Source of the DNA: Gemmatimonas sp.
Lineage (GTDB): Bacteria; Gemmatimonadota; Gemmatimonadetes; Gemmatimonadales; Gemmatimonadaceae
Length of the DNA: 63,774 bases
Reading direction: 5' to 3'
Assembly (NCBI GenBank): GCA_011390805.1
Contig: JAABRT010000015.1
Location: 1-63,774, forward strand
Notes under the pieces: generated by a model
What the model saw: the letters and a program-made list of their open reading frames with translations, nothing else
The model's database searches: none
What the model was told of the DNA's origin: nothing
Shown here: piece after piece, positions 8,559 through 17,986 of the stretch
How positions within the stretch are numbered: the stretch's first letter is position 1
Layout of the letters: each line of letters opens with the position of its first letter
Position numbers and translations under genes: made by a program

Positions 8559-10943
8559 GTGAGCGGTTCATCGCTGCGCCGGGAAATCGCATCAATTGCA
8601 CTGGCGCTCTTTGCTGTATTCCTGATTGGTGCGTTGGCGCTGCAACGTGTGCCCGCATCCGGGATCTGCTTTGATGCAACGGGTGTCTTCGGTCCGGTAG
8701 GTACGTTCGTGCGCTGCACGCTCGTTGGCGCGGTCGGTATTCCCGGCGCCGTACTTATTGCTGCGGCGTGTTTGGCGCTGGCATTGCGTCTCGTGGGCCG
8801 TTTTGGAGAAACGTCAACGCAAGATGCCACTCGCGCGGCCATGCTGGCGGGTGGTGCGGTGCTGCTGGTGCCCGTTGCCATCGCGCTTGTGCGCGGCGGT
8901 GAGCCCGAAGCGAGTGCGGCAAGCGGATTGTGGGGCAGCTTTATTGCGCACTACCTGCGCAAGTTTCTCGGCTCGGCCGGTGCCTGGGTGGTGTGGGTGT
9001 TGGCCACGAGTGCGCTCACGGTGCTCACCATCAGATGGAATCCGTTGCGCATGGTGATGGCGCCGTCCCCCGGCGCGCGTCCGGCGGTGGCCGCTGAGAC
9101 ACGGGACACCAGGTCGGGCAAAACACGCCCTTCATTGGCGGAGCGCCTGGCCCCGGAGCCTGAGGAAATGCCGGCGGTTGATCCCGCACTGGCGCGTGAT
9201 GCGTTAGCCGCGTCGACCGTGCGCGACGAGCCGGAACGCAGCAGTGCAGGCGAGGCGCGGTCCGATATGCTTCCGGCAAAGGATGCCAGGCGTCAGCGCA
9301 AGCCGGTGCGCACCGACAGCGTGACTGCCGACCTCTTTGGTGCCGACGGCGCTGATGACGACGCACGCGCGATCGATGCAATGGATGATGACTTGCCGGG
9401 CACCGGATTGCTGTCGTCACCGCCACCGCGACGTGAAGATGCAGGCCGCGAAGCACTCGATCAGGCGGGCGCCAAACTCATGGCTACGCTGCGCACGTTC
9501 AAGGTGGACGGTGAATTGGTGGGGCGCACAACCGGTCCAACCGTCACGCAGTTTGAGATCGAGCCGGCAGCCGGTGTGAAGGTGCGACAGATTGCCGCGC
9601 TGGCCGACGATCTGGCGCTGGCCATGCGTGCACCAAGCATTCGCATCGTGGCGCCCATACCGGGGCGTGGTGCGGTTGGTGTGGAAGTGCCAAACCCGTC
9701 GCCGGAAACTGTGTTCCTGCGCGAAGTACTGGAGTCACGCGAGTTCCAGCAGGCGCGCGCCGCGTTGCCGGTTGCGTTGGGTAAGGATCTCGAGGGGCGC
9801 GCTGTTGTGGCCGATCTGGCCAAGATGCCGCACTTGTTGATTGCCGGTGCAACGGGCAGCGGAAAGTCAGTGTGTGTGAACACCATCATTACCAGTCTCG
9901 TGTACCGCCATACGCCGCGCACGCTGCGGTTTTTGATGGTGGACCCCAAGATGGTGGAACTCAGCGTGTACAACACGCTGCCGCATTTGCGTCACAAGGT
10001 GATTACCGACAACCGTGACGCTGCGGCGGTGCTCAAGTGGGCGGTAATGGAAATGCAGGAGCGCTATCGGTTGCTCGAAGCCAATGCCTGCCGCAACCTG
10101 CAGGAGTTCAACAAGCGCGCGACGGCGCATGAAGCAGGGGAGGGGCCCGCACTCAAGACACCGCGTTCTCCTGACGTGGCGTTTGAAGACCGCACGTACA
10201 CGGCAGGGCTGCTGCCGTACATCGTGGTGGTGATTGACGAAATGGCCGACCTCATGATGACGGTGCAGGGGGAAGTGGAAACGCCCATTGCCATGCTCGC
10301 GCAGAAGGCGCGTGCAATTGGCATTCACCTCATTCTGGCCACGCAGCGTCCCAGTGTGAACGTGATCACCGGTTTGATCAAAGCCAACTTTCCCTGTCGC
10401 ATTGCGTTTCGGGTGGCCAGTCAGGTGGATAGTCGTACCATCATTGACGGGGCCGGTGCCGAGGCGCTGCTTGGCAATGGCGATATGCTCTTCATTCCAC
10501 CGGGCCGTTCCGAAGCGTCGCGTTTGCAGGGCGCCTATTTGTCGAGCGAAGAGACAGAACAGCTCATGGCATGGTACGGTGCAGAACGGGATAAGCGCGC
10601 GGGCATGGCGGCTGCCGGGGACGCGTTGGCCGAAGAACCTGACATTCTCGAGACCGTGCGTGCACTCGACGCAGGTAATGACGCTGACGATGACGAGAGT
10701 AGTACCGACGAAGATCGCGACAGCCGCTTCCGCGAAGCTGCTGAAATCGTGATTCATCAACGACAGGGCTCCACCTCGCTGCTGCAGCGGAAGATGAAGG
10801 TTGGGTACGGCCGGGCAGCGCGCATTATCGACCAACTGGAGGAGGCGGGAGTGCTGTCGCCATCCGACGGTGCATCGAAACCGAGAGAAGTGTTGGTGGG
10901 GCTGAGCGAATTAGACCGGATATGCGGACGTCAAGGCGAGTAA
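8559..10943 (+). CDS. ftsK: DNA translocase FtsK/SpoIIIE
   Basis: Septum-anchored motor that pumps chromosome ends out of the closing division site. About four membrane segments lie in residues 10-165, then an acidic linker (about 170-300). The alpha/beta motor follows, with Walker A GATGSGKSVCVN (Lys436), Walker B YIVVVIDEMADLMM and HLILATQRPSVNVITGLIKAN. The C-terminal gamma winged helix (RQGSTSLLQRKMKVGYGRAARIIDQLE) binds KOPS-type DNA. I chose the GTG at 8559 because the ATG at 8466 lies inside comB and encodes non-family sequence. At 794 residues it resembles the compact SpoIIIE form. Confidence 0.95.
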   Translation: MSGSSLRREIASIALALFAVFLIGALALQRVPASGICFDATGVFGPVGTFVRCTLVGAVGIPGAVLIAAACLALALRLVGRFGETSTQDATRAAMLAGGAVLLVPVAIALVRGGEPEASAASGLWGSFIAHYLRKFLGSAGAWVVWVLATSALTVLTIRWNPLRMVMAPSPGARPAVAAETRDTRSGKTRPSLAERLAPEPEEMPAVDPALARDALAASTVRDEPERSSAGEARSDMLPAKDARRQRKPVRTDSVTADLFGADGADDDARAIDAMDDDLPGTGLLSSPPPRREDAGREALDQAGAKLMATLRTFKVDGELVGRTTGPTVTQFEIEPAAGVKVRQIAALADDLALAMRAPSIRIVAPIPGRGAVGVEVPNPSPETVFLREVLESREFQQARAALPVALGKDLEGRAVVADLAKMPHLLIAGATGSGKSVCVNTIITSLVYRHTPRTLRFLMVDPKMVELSVYNTLPHLRHKVITDNRDAAAVLKWAVMEMQERYRLLEANACRNLQEFNKRATAHEAGEGPALKTPRSPDVAFEDRTYTAGLLPYIVVVIDEMADLMMTVQGEVETPIAMLAQKARAIGIHLILATQRPSVNVITGLIKANFPCRIAFRVASQVDSRTIIDGAGAEALLGNGDMLFIPPGRSEASRLQGAYLSSEETEQLMAWYGAERDKRAGMAAAGDALAEEPDILETVRALDAGNDADDDESSTDEDRDSRFREAAEIVIHQRQGSTSLLQRKMKVGYGRAARIIDQLEEAGVLSPSDGASKPREVLVGLSELDRICGRQGE

Positions 10944-11035
10944 TGTTCCAACTCAACAACGTTCAGCCCACGTATTGACGACAGCAGGCTCGTCCGCGAT
11001 TGTTGGTGTCAGCGGCGGCACCGGTTTTCCCTGAA

Positions 11036-11105
11036 CGGGACAGCTTGGCCGGCCACCTCCTTCCCGGCCGGAGTGCGAGCGCGCTCTCGGCCAACTGACG
11101 TCCCG
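11036..11105 (+). promoter_or_regulatory. Foldable leader before the TonB-dependent receptor
   Basis: Nested complementary arms are present: 11036-11041 with 11100-11105 (CGGGAC/GTCCCG), and 11045-11051 with 11088-11094 (TTGGCCG/CGGCCAA). Inside lie a GGCCGG/CCGGCC hairpin (11047-11052 with 11064-11069) and a self-complementary 10-mer at 11077-11086. The inner hairpin competes with the second stem, so alternative folds are possible. It lies 29 bases before the receptor start. I see no consensus core of the cobalamin, TPP, FMN or SAM riboswitches. It could also simply be a terminator-like end of ftsK without a T run. Confidence 0.4.
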
Positions 11106-11133
11106 CAGTGACCATCCTCTCATGAGGTGTTGA

Positions 11134-14097
11134 ATGTCGCTTCGTGTTCTTCGCCACTGCGCCGCGATTCTCGCCGCGCTGATTGGTGCATCATCCGTTC
11201 CCACTGCATCACTGCATGCACAAACCGGCACGGTGACCGGAAAGATCACTGACGCCGCTACCGGCGTGGGTGTTGCCGCAGCGCAGGTGCAGATTGCCGG
11301 GACGAACTTCGGTACGGTGTCTGCCGATGACGGTGCCTATCGCATTGTCAACGTTCCCGCCGGTACGTACACCGTTATCGTGCGACGCATTGGATATCAG
11401 GAAAAGCGCACTGCCAACGTGGTGGTCGCGCCGAGCGGTACCGCCACGGTGAATGTGGCGGTAGACGAAGCGAGCAACACGCTTACCAGCATCGCGGTTA
11501 CAGGCACACGCAACCGCCCGGAAAAAGTGCTCGATGCGCCGGCGCAGATCTCCGTGATTTCGAGTGAACGCATTGCCGAGCGCCCCGCGGTCACGATTGC
11601 CGAAAACTTGCGCTCCACGGTTGGTGTTGATGTGCAGCAGGGTGGTATTGCACAGTCCAACATTGTCGCGCGCGGTTTCAACAACGCCTTCTCCGGCAGC
11701 ATGCTCATGCTGCAGGACTATCGCTTTGCCGGCGTGCCGTCGCTTCGCGTAAACGTGCCGTTTCTCTTTACCGGCACCAACGAAGACATCGAGCGCATGG
11801 AAGTGCTGCTTGGTCCGGCGTCTGCGCTGTACGGCCCCAACTCGGCCAACGGTGTGCTGCACGTGATCACCAAATCACCGTTCGACTCCAAAGGCACCAC
11901 TATCAGCCTCGATGGTGGTGAGCGGTCGGTATTGCGCGCCGGCATGCGTCATGCCGGAGGCATTGGCGAAAAGGTGGCGTACAAGTTGTCGGGTGAAGTG
12001 ATGCGGGGTAACGACTGGCAGTACAACGATCCCGCGGAGCCTGTGACGTTCGGCATGTTTGCCCCGCCTGCGCTGCGCGGTACCTCCAATGCGCGCTCGT
12101 TTGATCTTGAGCGTTACACCGGCGAGGCGCGTGTAGACATCAGGCCGCGTGACGATATGGAGCTCATCAGCACGTTGGGATACACCAATGTGGCGTCGGG
12201 GCTGGAACTCACCGGCGCCAATGGAACGTCGCAGATCAAGGGCTGGACGTACATGAATCTGCAGCAGCGCTTTCGCTGGAATCGCTTGTTCATGCAGGCG
12301 TTCGTGAACATGAGCGACGCCGGTAACGACGATGCCAGCTCAACGGGCGGCACGTTCCTGCTGCGTTCAGGGCAGCCGATTGTTGATCAGTCGAGCGTGT
12401 CGGCATTCCAGCTGCAACACGGCTTCGACCTCGGCGCCAACAAGCAGTCGTTTACCTACGGCCTCGATTACATCGCCACCAATCCGGAAACGGGTGGTAC
12501 GATCAACGGGCAGAACGAAGACAACGATAACGTGCGCGAGTATGGCGCCTACGTTCAGTCAACCACGCGTCCCAACGACAAGATCGACCTCTTGGCCGCG
12601 CTTCGGGTTGACGGAAACAACGTGATCGATGGCACCTTCCTCTCGCCGCGTGTTGCGCTCACGTTCAAGCCCACATCCACGCAGAACCTGCGCGCAACGT
12701 ACAATCGCGCGTTCAGCACGCCGGCCAACTTCTCGTTCTTCCTGGACCTGATCCAGGCGCCCAACATCGGCGGTTCGGGTTACGATGTGCGCGCGTTCGG
12801 CAATAAGCCCAAGGATGGCTGGAGTTTCCGTCGGGGATGCAACGGCGCGTTCGGCGACTTGTGCATGCGTTCTGCACTGCCGGGTCTTGGTGACTATGGC
12901 AACACCAGCGCGGCGCGCGCATTCGGTCCGATTTTTCAGGCGCGTGGCGCAGCGGTGACGCAGGGCATCACGCCCGGAATCATCGGGGCGCTGCAGCAGC
13001 TGGCCGGTTTGCCGGCGGCCCAGGCTCAGGCGCTCGGTACGGCACTTGGACAGGGCATTGTCGGGCATCTGGGCAGCCGCACGCCAACTGATGCGCAGCT
13101 CGGCACCCGTGTCGCGTTCCTCGGTACGCAGGGCAATCTGAGTCCCTCTGATGTTCAGGATATCGCACCGCTCGAGGCTTCCTTCAACAACACGTACGAA
13201 GTGGGCTACAAGGGTGTCATCGGCAATCGTGCCACGCTCGACGTATCCGTGTGGCGCCAGCAGCGCGGAGATGTGGGCACGCCGGCCGGTCTGGCCACCC
13301 CCAGCGTGTTCTTCCAGAGCCAGGAGGCGCTGCAAGGGTACATGAACACGGAGATTCGGAACTATGTGCAGGGCGTGCTGGTGCAGCAGGGATTTCCCGC
13401 GGCGAATGCCGCGGCGCTGGCCGCCGGTTTGGCCGCCAACATCTCCGGTGGGCTCGCCCCACAGTTTGCTCCCGCGCCGTTGGGCACTGTCACATTCGAT
13501 GGTGAGAACATCGCGCCCAATGTGCTGTACGCCACCTACTCATCGATCGATCGTGATATCTGGGTCACGGGCCTCGACGTAGCCGGCAGCTTCGCGGCAT
13601 CCCAGCGTTTTTCGCTTGAAGGAACGTTCAGCCACATGAATCGCAACGTGTTCGAGTCGATTCCAGGCGGAAACGGTGCGCCGCTCATGGCCAACTCACC
13701 AAAGAACCGCGGCACACTGGGAGTGCGCTTTGAGAATGCCGATCGTGCGTACACGTTCGAAACGCGCGCGCGCTATCAGGAATCGTATCCGGTAAACTCC
13801 GGCGTATATGCAACAAACGTTGCGTTCGCGATTCCGGCTGGCAATGAGGGAGCCGTGCCGAACGCGGTTGGCGGGTTCAATCGCTGCAACCCGGCCCCGG
13901 CCGGCACGTTCTGCTACGACAACGTTCCGGAGTTTGTCACGTTCGACATGCAGTTCTCCAAGACCTTTGAAGTTGGTGCGCAGCAGCTGCGTTGGTCCCT
14001 GAACGCACAGAATATTCTCGACAAGCGTATTCGCACGTTCCCGGGCGTACCGGAAACCGGTCGACTGGTGATGACGCGTTTGCAGTACTCGTTCTGA
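11134..14097 (+). CDS. TonB-dependent outer membrane receptor with CarboxypepD_reg-like domain
   Basis: Imports a scarce ligand across the outer membrane using TonB energy. Residues 1-29 are a signal peptide ending ...SLHAQ. Residues 33-115 form a carboxypeptidase-regulatory-like beta domain (TGKITDAATGVGVAAAQVQI). The plug domain follows (GVDVQQGGIAQSNIVARGF, then MEVLLGPASALYGPNSANGV). The rest is a 22-strand type barrel ending in an aromatic Tyr-Ser-Phe, the usual barrel end signal. Two Ala/Gln-rich insertions near residues 610-640 and 745-785 are unusual external-loop candidates. SD GAGGTG precedes the ATG with 4-base spacing. The ligand is unknown, since no transport partner is adjacent. 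Confidence 0.93.
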   Translation: MSLRVLRHCAAILAALIGASSVPTASLHAQTGTVTGKITDAATGVGVAAAQVQIAGTNFGTVSADDGAYRIVNVPAGTYTVIVRRIGYQEKRTANVVVAPSGTATVNVAVDEASNTLTSIAVTGTRNRPEKVLDAPAQISVISSERIAERPAVTIAENLRSTVGVDVQQGGIAQSNIVARGFNNAFSGSMLMLQDYRFAGVPSLRVNVPFLFTGTNEDIERMEVLLGPASALYGPNSANGVLHVITKSPFDSKGTTISLDGGERSVLRAGMRHAGGIGEKVAYKLSGEVMRGNDWQYNDPAEPVTFGMFAPPALRGTSNARSFDLERYTGEARVDIRPRDDMELISTLGYTNVASGLELTGANGTSQIKGWTYMNLQQRFRWNRLFMQAFVNMSDAGNDDASSTGGTFLLRSGQPIVDQSSVSAFQLQHGFDLGANKQSFTYGLDYIATNPETGGTINGQNEDNDNVREYGAYVQSTTRPNDKIDLLAALRVDGNNVIDGTFLSPRVALTFKPTSTQNLRATYNRAFSTPANFSFFLDLIQAPNIGGSGYDVRAFGNKPKDGWSFRRGCNGAFGDLCMRSALPGLGDYGNTSAARAFGPIFQARGAAVTQGITPGIIGALQQLAGLPAAQAQALGTALGQGIVGHLGSRTPTDAQLGTRVAFLGTQGNLSPSDVQDIAPLEASFNNTYEVGYKGVIGNRATLDVSVWRQQRGDVGTPAGLATPSVFFQSQEALQGYMNTEIRNYVQGVLVQQGFPAANAAALAAGLAANISGGLAPQFAPAPLGTVTFDGENIAPNVLYATYSSIDRDIWVTGLDVAGSFAASQRFSLEGTFSHMNRNVFESIPGGNGAPLMANSPKNRGTLGVRFENADRAYTFETRARYQESYPVNSGVYATNVAFAIPAGNEGAVPNAVGGFNRCNPAPAGTFCYDNVPEFVTFDMQFSKTFEVGAQQLRWSLNAQNILDKRIRTFPGVPETGRLVMTRLQYSF

Positions 14098-14156
14098 GCT
14101 GGTTCGCGTAGCTGCTGCTGGCGCGCCGTGCGAGCGCGTGATCTGACAGGATGTCC

Positions 14157-14195
14157 CGGGGCGGTGTGCATGCAAGCACATCGCCCCGTGTAGTT
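14157..14195 (+). terminator. Terminator after the TonB-dependent receptor
   Basis: Arms 14157-14169 and 14176-14188 form a 13-bp GC-rich stem with one G-U pair and a 6-base loop. TGTAGTTTT follows, a weak T run. It lies 60 bases after the receptor stop and directly before the phosphodiesterase start. Confidence 0.6.
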
Positions 14196-14203
14196 TTGAA
14201 GCC

Positions 14204-15004
14204 ATGAACATCCTGCTCGATCCAGCGGCACGTCCCGTGATCGGCCACCGCGGAAACCGTGCGCACTCGCCTGAAGACACGATCGAGTCGATGCTCGAAG
14301 CCGTGGCGCTGGGTGTCGATGCGCTCGAGTTCGACGTGCACATCAGCCGCGATGGTGTACCGGTGGTTATGCACGATGCAACGCTCGATCGCACGACCAA
14401 CGGAAGCGGGCCGCTTGCACTGCGCACCCTCGCCGAGCTGCAGCAGTTCGATGCGGGCTATCATTTTTCGAATGATGGCGGCGTTACAACCCCGTGGCGT
14501 GCGCAAGGCGTGCGCATTCCCACGCTCGACGCGGTGTTGGAGACCTTTCCCACACTGCCACTGATCATTGAGATCAAGGCACCGAAGGCCACGCCCGCTG
14601 TGCGACAAACCGTGGCGCGTCATCTGGCCGAACGTCGCGTGATCATCGCCGGCTTCGATGCGGCCAGCGTGCAGCCGCTCATTGGAGGACCGATTGCACT
14701 CGGAGCGACCACGCGCGATCTGGTGCGACTGCTGCCCGCCGCTATGCTGGGTTTACGCGGCGCGCCCGCCCCGTTTCAGGCCGCGTGCATCCCACCCGTG
14801 CACAACGGCATTCCGGTTCCCGTTGGTCGATTCGCACGACTCATGCAGAAACGTGGCGGCGTCACACACGTGTGGACAGTGAACTCTGCCGCCGAAGCCC
14901 GTCACCTGTGGGACATCGGCGTGCAGGGCATCATCTCCGATGATCCTGCGGTAATCCTGTCGGAACGCGCATCGTACCAACCGCGCGGCGCTGCTGCATT
15001 GTAA
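14204..15004 (+). CDS. ugpQ: Glycerophosphodiester phosphodiesterase
   Basis: Hydrolyses deacylated phospholipid head-group diesters to sn-glycerol 3-phosphate and an alcohol. The GDPD TIM-barrel signature is clear: GHRGNRAHSPEDTIESM with the catalytic His, then ALEFDVHISRDGVPVVMHD with the metal-binding Glu/Asp and second His, then LDRTTNGSG. LPLIIEIKAPKA supplies the later acidic residue, and THVWTVNSAAEARHLWDIGV plus GIISDDP close the barrel as in the family. There is no signal peptide, so it is cytoplasmic. The last 74 bases overlap, tail to tail, the minus-strand membrane protein gene. The symbol is by similarity only. Confidence 0.92.
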   Translation: MNILLDPAARPVIGHRGNRAHSPEDTIESMLEAVALGVDALEFDVHISRDGVPVVMHDATLDRTTNGSGPLALRTLAELQQFDAGYHFSNDGGVTTPWRAQGVRIPTLDAVLETFPTLPLIIEIKAPKATPAVRQTVARHLAERRVIIAGFDAASVQPLIGGPIALGATTRDLVRLLPAAMLGLRGAPAPFQAACIPPVHNGIPVPVGRFARLMQKRGGVTHVWTVNSAAEARHLWDIGVQGIISDDPAVILSERASYQPRGAAAL

Positions 15005-15311
15005 GGCGGGCGGCCGCACCGGCGAGCAGGCCGATAAACAGCACCGCCACAAGCATCAACACGGGCGCGGGCACCGGAAAGACTCCGGCCAGCGCGCTGT
15101 TGAGTTTCCCGAATGAAGGGTGACTGGCCTGCCACCCAAGCAATGCAATCCAGCCAAGCATGGCGCCCAGGGCGGCATCGCGCACGGGACGCGATCCTGC
15201 GGGTCGCATGAACGAGTACAGCGCGCAGACAAACGGCACACTCCACCAGCCCAGAAACCATGTGGCCACCGCCGTGAGCAGCGCCACTCCGATAACGCGG
15301 ACAATGAACAT
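14931..15311 (-). CDS. Small hydrophobic membrane protein downstream of the acylase
   Basis: Not recognised. The ATG at 15311 gives MFIVRVIGVALLTAVATWFL and a 126-residue protein. It has three or four membrane segments: FIVRVIGVALLTAVATWFLG, a short central pair around LGAMLGWIALLGW, and LMLVAVLFIGLLAGAAARL. A basic tail follows. It begins one base after the acylase stop (TGA-C-ATG), so it is almost certainly expressed from the same message. The last 25 codons run antisense to the phosphodiesterase gene. The open frame extends upstream to 15491, but that part lies inside the acylase gene and is not credible. Confidence 0.7.
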   Translation of the reverse strand: MFIVRVIGVALLTAVATWFLGWWSVPFVCALYSFMRPAGSRPVRDAALGAMLGWIALLGWQASHPSFGKLNSALAGVFPVPAPVLMLVAVLFIGLLAGAAARLTMQQRRAVGTMRVPTGLPQDHRR

Positions 15312-15312
15312 G

Positions 15313-17805
15313 TCAGTTGTTTGATGGAGAGAGCGTGAGTCGTGCGCGGCGCTGCGTGGCCGGCAACGCGCCTTCGGTACGGGGCACCCGGAGTGTATCG
15401 AGCCGGCCGGCAATCCAGTCCGCGAGTCGATCATCATAGCGGGCACTGGCGGGATGTCCCGACTGTCCGCCAGGGTAGGTGGCCTGTGCAAATATTTCGT
15501 CGCCCATTTCCACCACCATGCGCCAGCTGGCTCCGTGCGTTCCTGCTCCCGTTGAGGGATTCAATGTGCCACTGCCTCCGCGCATGGGAATGTCACGTCG
15601 ACTGAACGAGGCAATGCGCAGGTAGTGATTGATGTTGGCCGTACGATGTTCCGACCACACCCAGGCCGATGAATCCGGCTGGCCCACGCGTGACACCAGA
15701 TCGTCGTACGCCTGCTCGAGCGCATCCGCGAGAATGTCATCGCGGTCTTCGACGTCCGGCGTCGCACGCACGTCCCACCAGACATGCGCGGGTTGGTCGA
15801 GCAGCGTGGCCGTCATCATGTCGGAAGGGACGGGTCCGTTTTGCGCATCGTCGGGGTCGGCACTCAGCAGTTCGTCCCACAGCAAGCGCGAGACATTGCT
15901 CATTGCTGCCTCGAACAACAGCGCGCTGCTGTTGTCGGTGGTGTAGCGCCGATCCCAGGCCTCGAGAATGCGCGCCGCCTGTTGAAGCGACGGGGCTGGC
16001 GGTTGATTGCGCGCCGCTTCGAGAAATGCCGGGATGAACGCCACCGCGCGCTCACTCAGCGGTTCGGTTTGATACGCGCGCATGTCTTCGGTTGTGACCG
16101 CATCATTCTCACGCAGCAGATTGTTGATGCGCATGGCACGCCAGGGGCGCTCCCAATCATCGCCCAGGTAGCGGGGCTGCACGCGCGGGTCGATCGGCTC
16201 CTGGTTGGCCGACGCCAGAAACCCCTGTTGCGGAGCAAACGACTGCGGATAATCGCTCACCGGCCAGTAGCCAATCCAGTCGGCGCTGCGCGAGGAGCCG
16301 CTGCGCAACACGTCGCCTCGCCCGTCGCCGGAACGGATGGGGTAGCGACCGGTGGATCGGATGGCGATGGTGCCTTCGCGGTCGGCCGCAAGCATGTTCT
16401 GCGCCGGTGCGAAGTAGTTGGTGGCCATATGATCGAGCAGTTCGGTGGCCGTGGTGGACCGCGCCGATTTGTCGAACACTTCCATTTCGCGCGCATCGCC
16501 CTCAAGCACCGTCCACCGGTGGGAGATCCACTGGTCGTTAATGCGTCGCAACGGTCCGCGATGGGTGTAGCGCATGGTGTCTTCGCTGATCAGCGTGCCG
16601 TCTGGCGCGAAGTATCGTTCCACCCGCCGGTCCAACGGCTCCCACGCGCCGTCAAGCATGTAGCGCGTGGGACCAACCGGGTCGTCAACAGTCTCGAGAT
16701 AGAAGTCCATCACATCCGCGCCCACGTTGGTGAACGTCCACGCCACGTCGCGGTTGAAGCCAATCACGATGCCCGGCAAACCGGGAATGGTGACTCCGTA
16801 AATGTCCATGGAATCGGGCACCACCAGGTGCGCTTCGTACCAGATAGACGGCAGTGTGAGTTCCAGGTGCGGGTCGCCGGCCAGCAGCGCGTGTCCGGTG
16901 GCTGACCGCGCGGGCGCTACCGCCCAGTTGTTACTGCCCACGGCATCGGGGCCGCGCTTGGGGAGTCCGAGTGCAACGCGCAAGTCCACATTGCCGATGG
17001 CCTTGAGCAGCGCGACCGATGCGGAATCGGGAGCGCCCGGGCCGGGAAGTGTGATCGGGTCGGTGCGCGCCGCCAGCTGCCCATTGGGCTGGATCGGTTC
17101 AACGATGGGGGCGTGCATCGGAAAGAGTGCATCCGCGGCGTCTTTGCCAATCAGCGCCGCGGCACGCGCGTGACGCAGCTCGTCCTGCGACGACGCCAGG
17201 GTGTATCCCATGCGATTGAGCAGATGCATGGTCTCGACTGCACTGTACGTATACGGTGCGCGGCCGAGCAGCTTGTATTCGAGTGGATAATCACGCCGCG
17301 CGAGCTGATTGCGCCACGCGTTCACGCCGTCAGCGTACGATGACACCATGCGCCATGTCGCCGTAGACGTGTCGGCGTTGGCGACGCGTCCTTCGGCGGC
17401 CCGCGGCATGCCGAGCGCGCGCGTGGACTGGTCGAGCGGGAGTGCGACATCGCCCACCAGTTCGGTCAGCGTCCCCCCCCCGGCACGCGTTTGCATTTCG
17501 ATCTGGAACAGGCGGTCGCGCGCCACCACGTAGCCCAGCGCACGGTAGGCATCGCCGGTGGTGGTGGCAAAAATGTGCGGCACGCCCCGGTCGTCGTACG
17601 TCACACTCACCGGTCCTTGCAACCCCGGAATCGTGCCCTCGGCGATGTCGGGCAGTTCGGCCGTACGTACTGCGGCGAACAAACCGTTGGCCGGATCGAG
17701 CAGCGGTCCGATTGGCGGCAGTGGTCCCACCGGCCGGGCGCCTATGTAGCCGACAACGAGCAGGACGATTACGGCGATCAGCGAGCCGGTGCGGGAAGAG
17801 CGCAT
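15313..17805 (-). CDS. Penicillin acylase family N-terminal nucleophile hydrolase
   Basis: Secreted Ntn hydrolase that cleaves amide bonds; family members act on beta-lactam side chains, acyl-homoserine lactones or other N-acyl substrates. An N-terminal hydrophobic segment (SLIAVIVLLVVGYIGA) acts as signal or anchor. The alpha part includes VSVTYDDRGVPHIFATT and YVVARDRLFQIE. The autoprocessing site is GSNNWAVAPARSATG with nucleophile Ser291, followed by LLAGDPHLELTLPSIWYE, so the mature chains would be about 260 and 540 residues. I use the ATG at 17805 because the earlier one (17859) would place 18 polar residues before the signal. Substrate cannot be assigned. Confidence 0.92.
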   Translation of the reverse strand: MRSSRTGSLIAVIVLLVVGYIGARPVGPLPPIGPLLDPANGLFAAVRTAELPDIAEGTIPGLQGPVSVTYDDRGVPHIFATTTGDAYRALGYVVARDRLFQIEMQTRAGGGTLTELVGDVALPLDQSTRALGMPRAAEGRVANADTSTATWRMVSSYADGVNAWRNQLARRDYPLEYKLLGRAPYTYSAVETMHLLNRMGYTLASSQDELRHARAAALIGKDAADALFPMHAPIVEPIQPNGQLAARTDPITLPGPGAPDSASVALLKAIGNVDLRVALGLPKRGPDAVGSNNWAVAPARSATGHALLAGDPHLELTLPSIWYEAHLVVPDSMDIYGVTIPGLPGIVIGFNRDVAWTFTNVGADVMDFYLETVDDPVGPTRYMLDGAWEPLDRRVERYFAPDGTLISEDTMRYTHRGPLRRINDQWISHRWTVLEGDAREMEVFDKSARSTTATELLDHMATNYFAPAQNMLAADREGTIAIRSTGRYPIRSGDGRGDVLRSGSSRSADWIGYWPVSDYPQSFAPQQGFLASANQEPIDPRVQPRYLGDDWERPWRAMRINNLLRENDAVTTEDMRAYQTEPLSERAVAFIPAFLEAARNQPPAPSLQQAARILEAWDRRYTTDNSSALLFEAAMSNVSRLLWDELLSADPDDAQNGPVPSDMMTATLLDQPAHVWWDVRATPDVEDRDDILADALEQAYDDLVSRVGQPDSSAWVWSEHRTANINHYLRIASFSRRDIPMRGGSGTLNPSTGAGTHGASWRMVVEMGDEIFAQATYPGGQSGHPASARYDDRLADWIAGRLDTLRVPRTEGALPATQRRARLTLSPSNN

Positions 17806-17986
17806 CAAGTACCCAGGGTGGAATCGTGAAGCGGAGTCAGTCGGTGTGACGGGACACACACACCATGGCAGTAAAGGTGCGGCGCCGTACCAACCGCGGC
17901 AATACGGGAGCTCACGGTGCGCGCTCAGGATGACGCGCGCAATAAAACGGTGAAGCGGATTTCAGAGTTGGTTGTAACCTCAGCCC

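Noticed and set aside
10985..11105. Cobalamin riboswitch in the TonB receptor leader
   Set aside because: Some GGGAA/CCGGTG-like words occur, but on the minus strand and in the wrong order, leading away from the receptor.
15784..16905. Plus-strand open frame of 373 codons opposite the acylase
   Set aside because: It is a mirror of the acylase gene caused by GC-rich codon use; it has no domain, and the acylase motifs on the other strand are complete.
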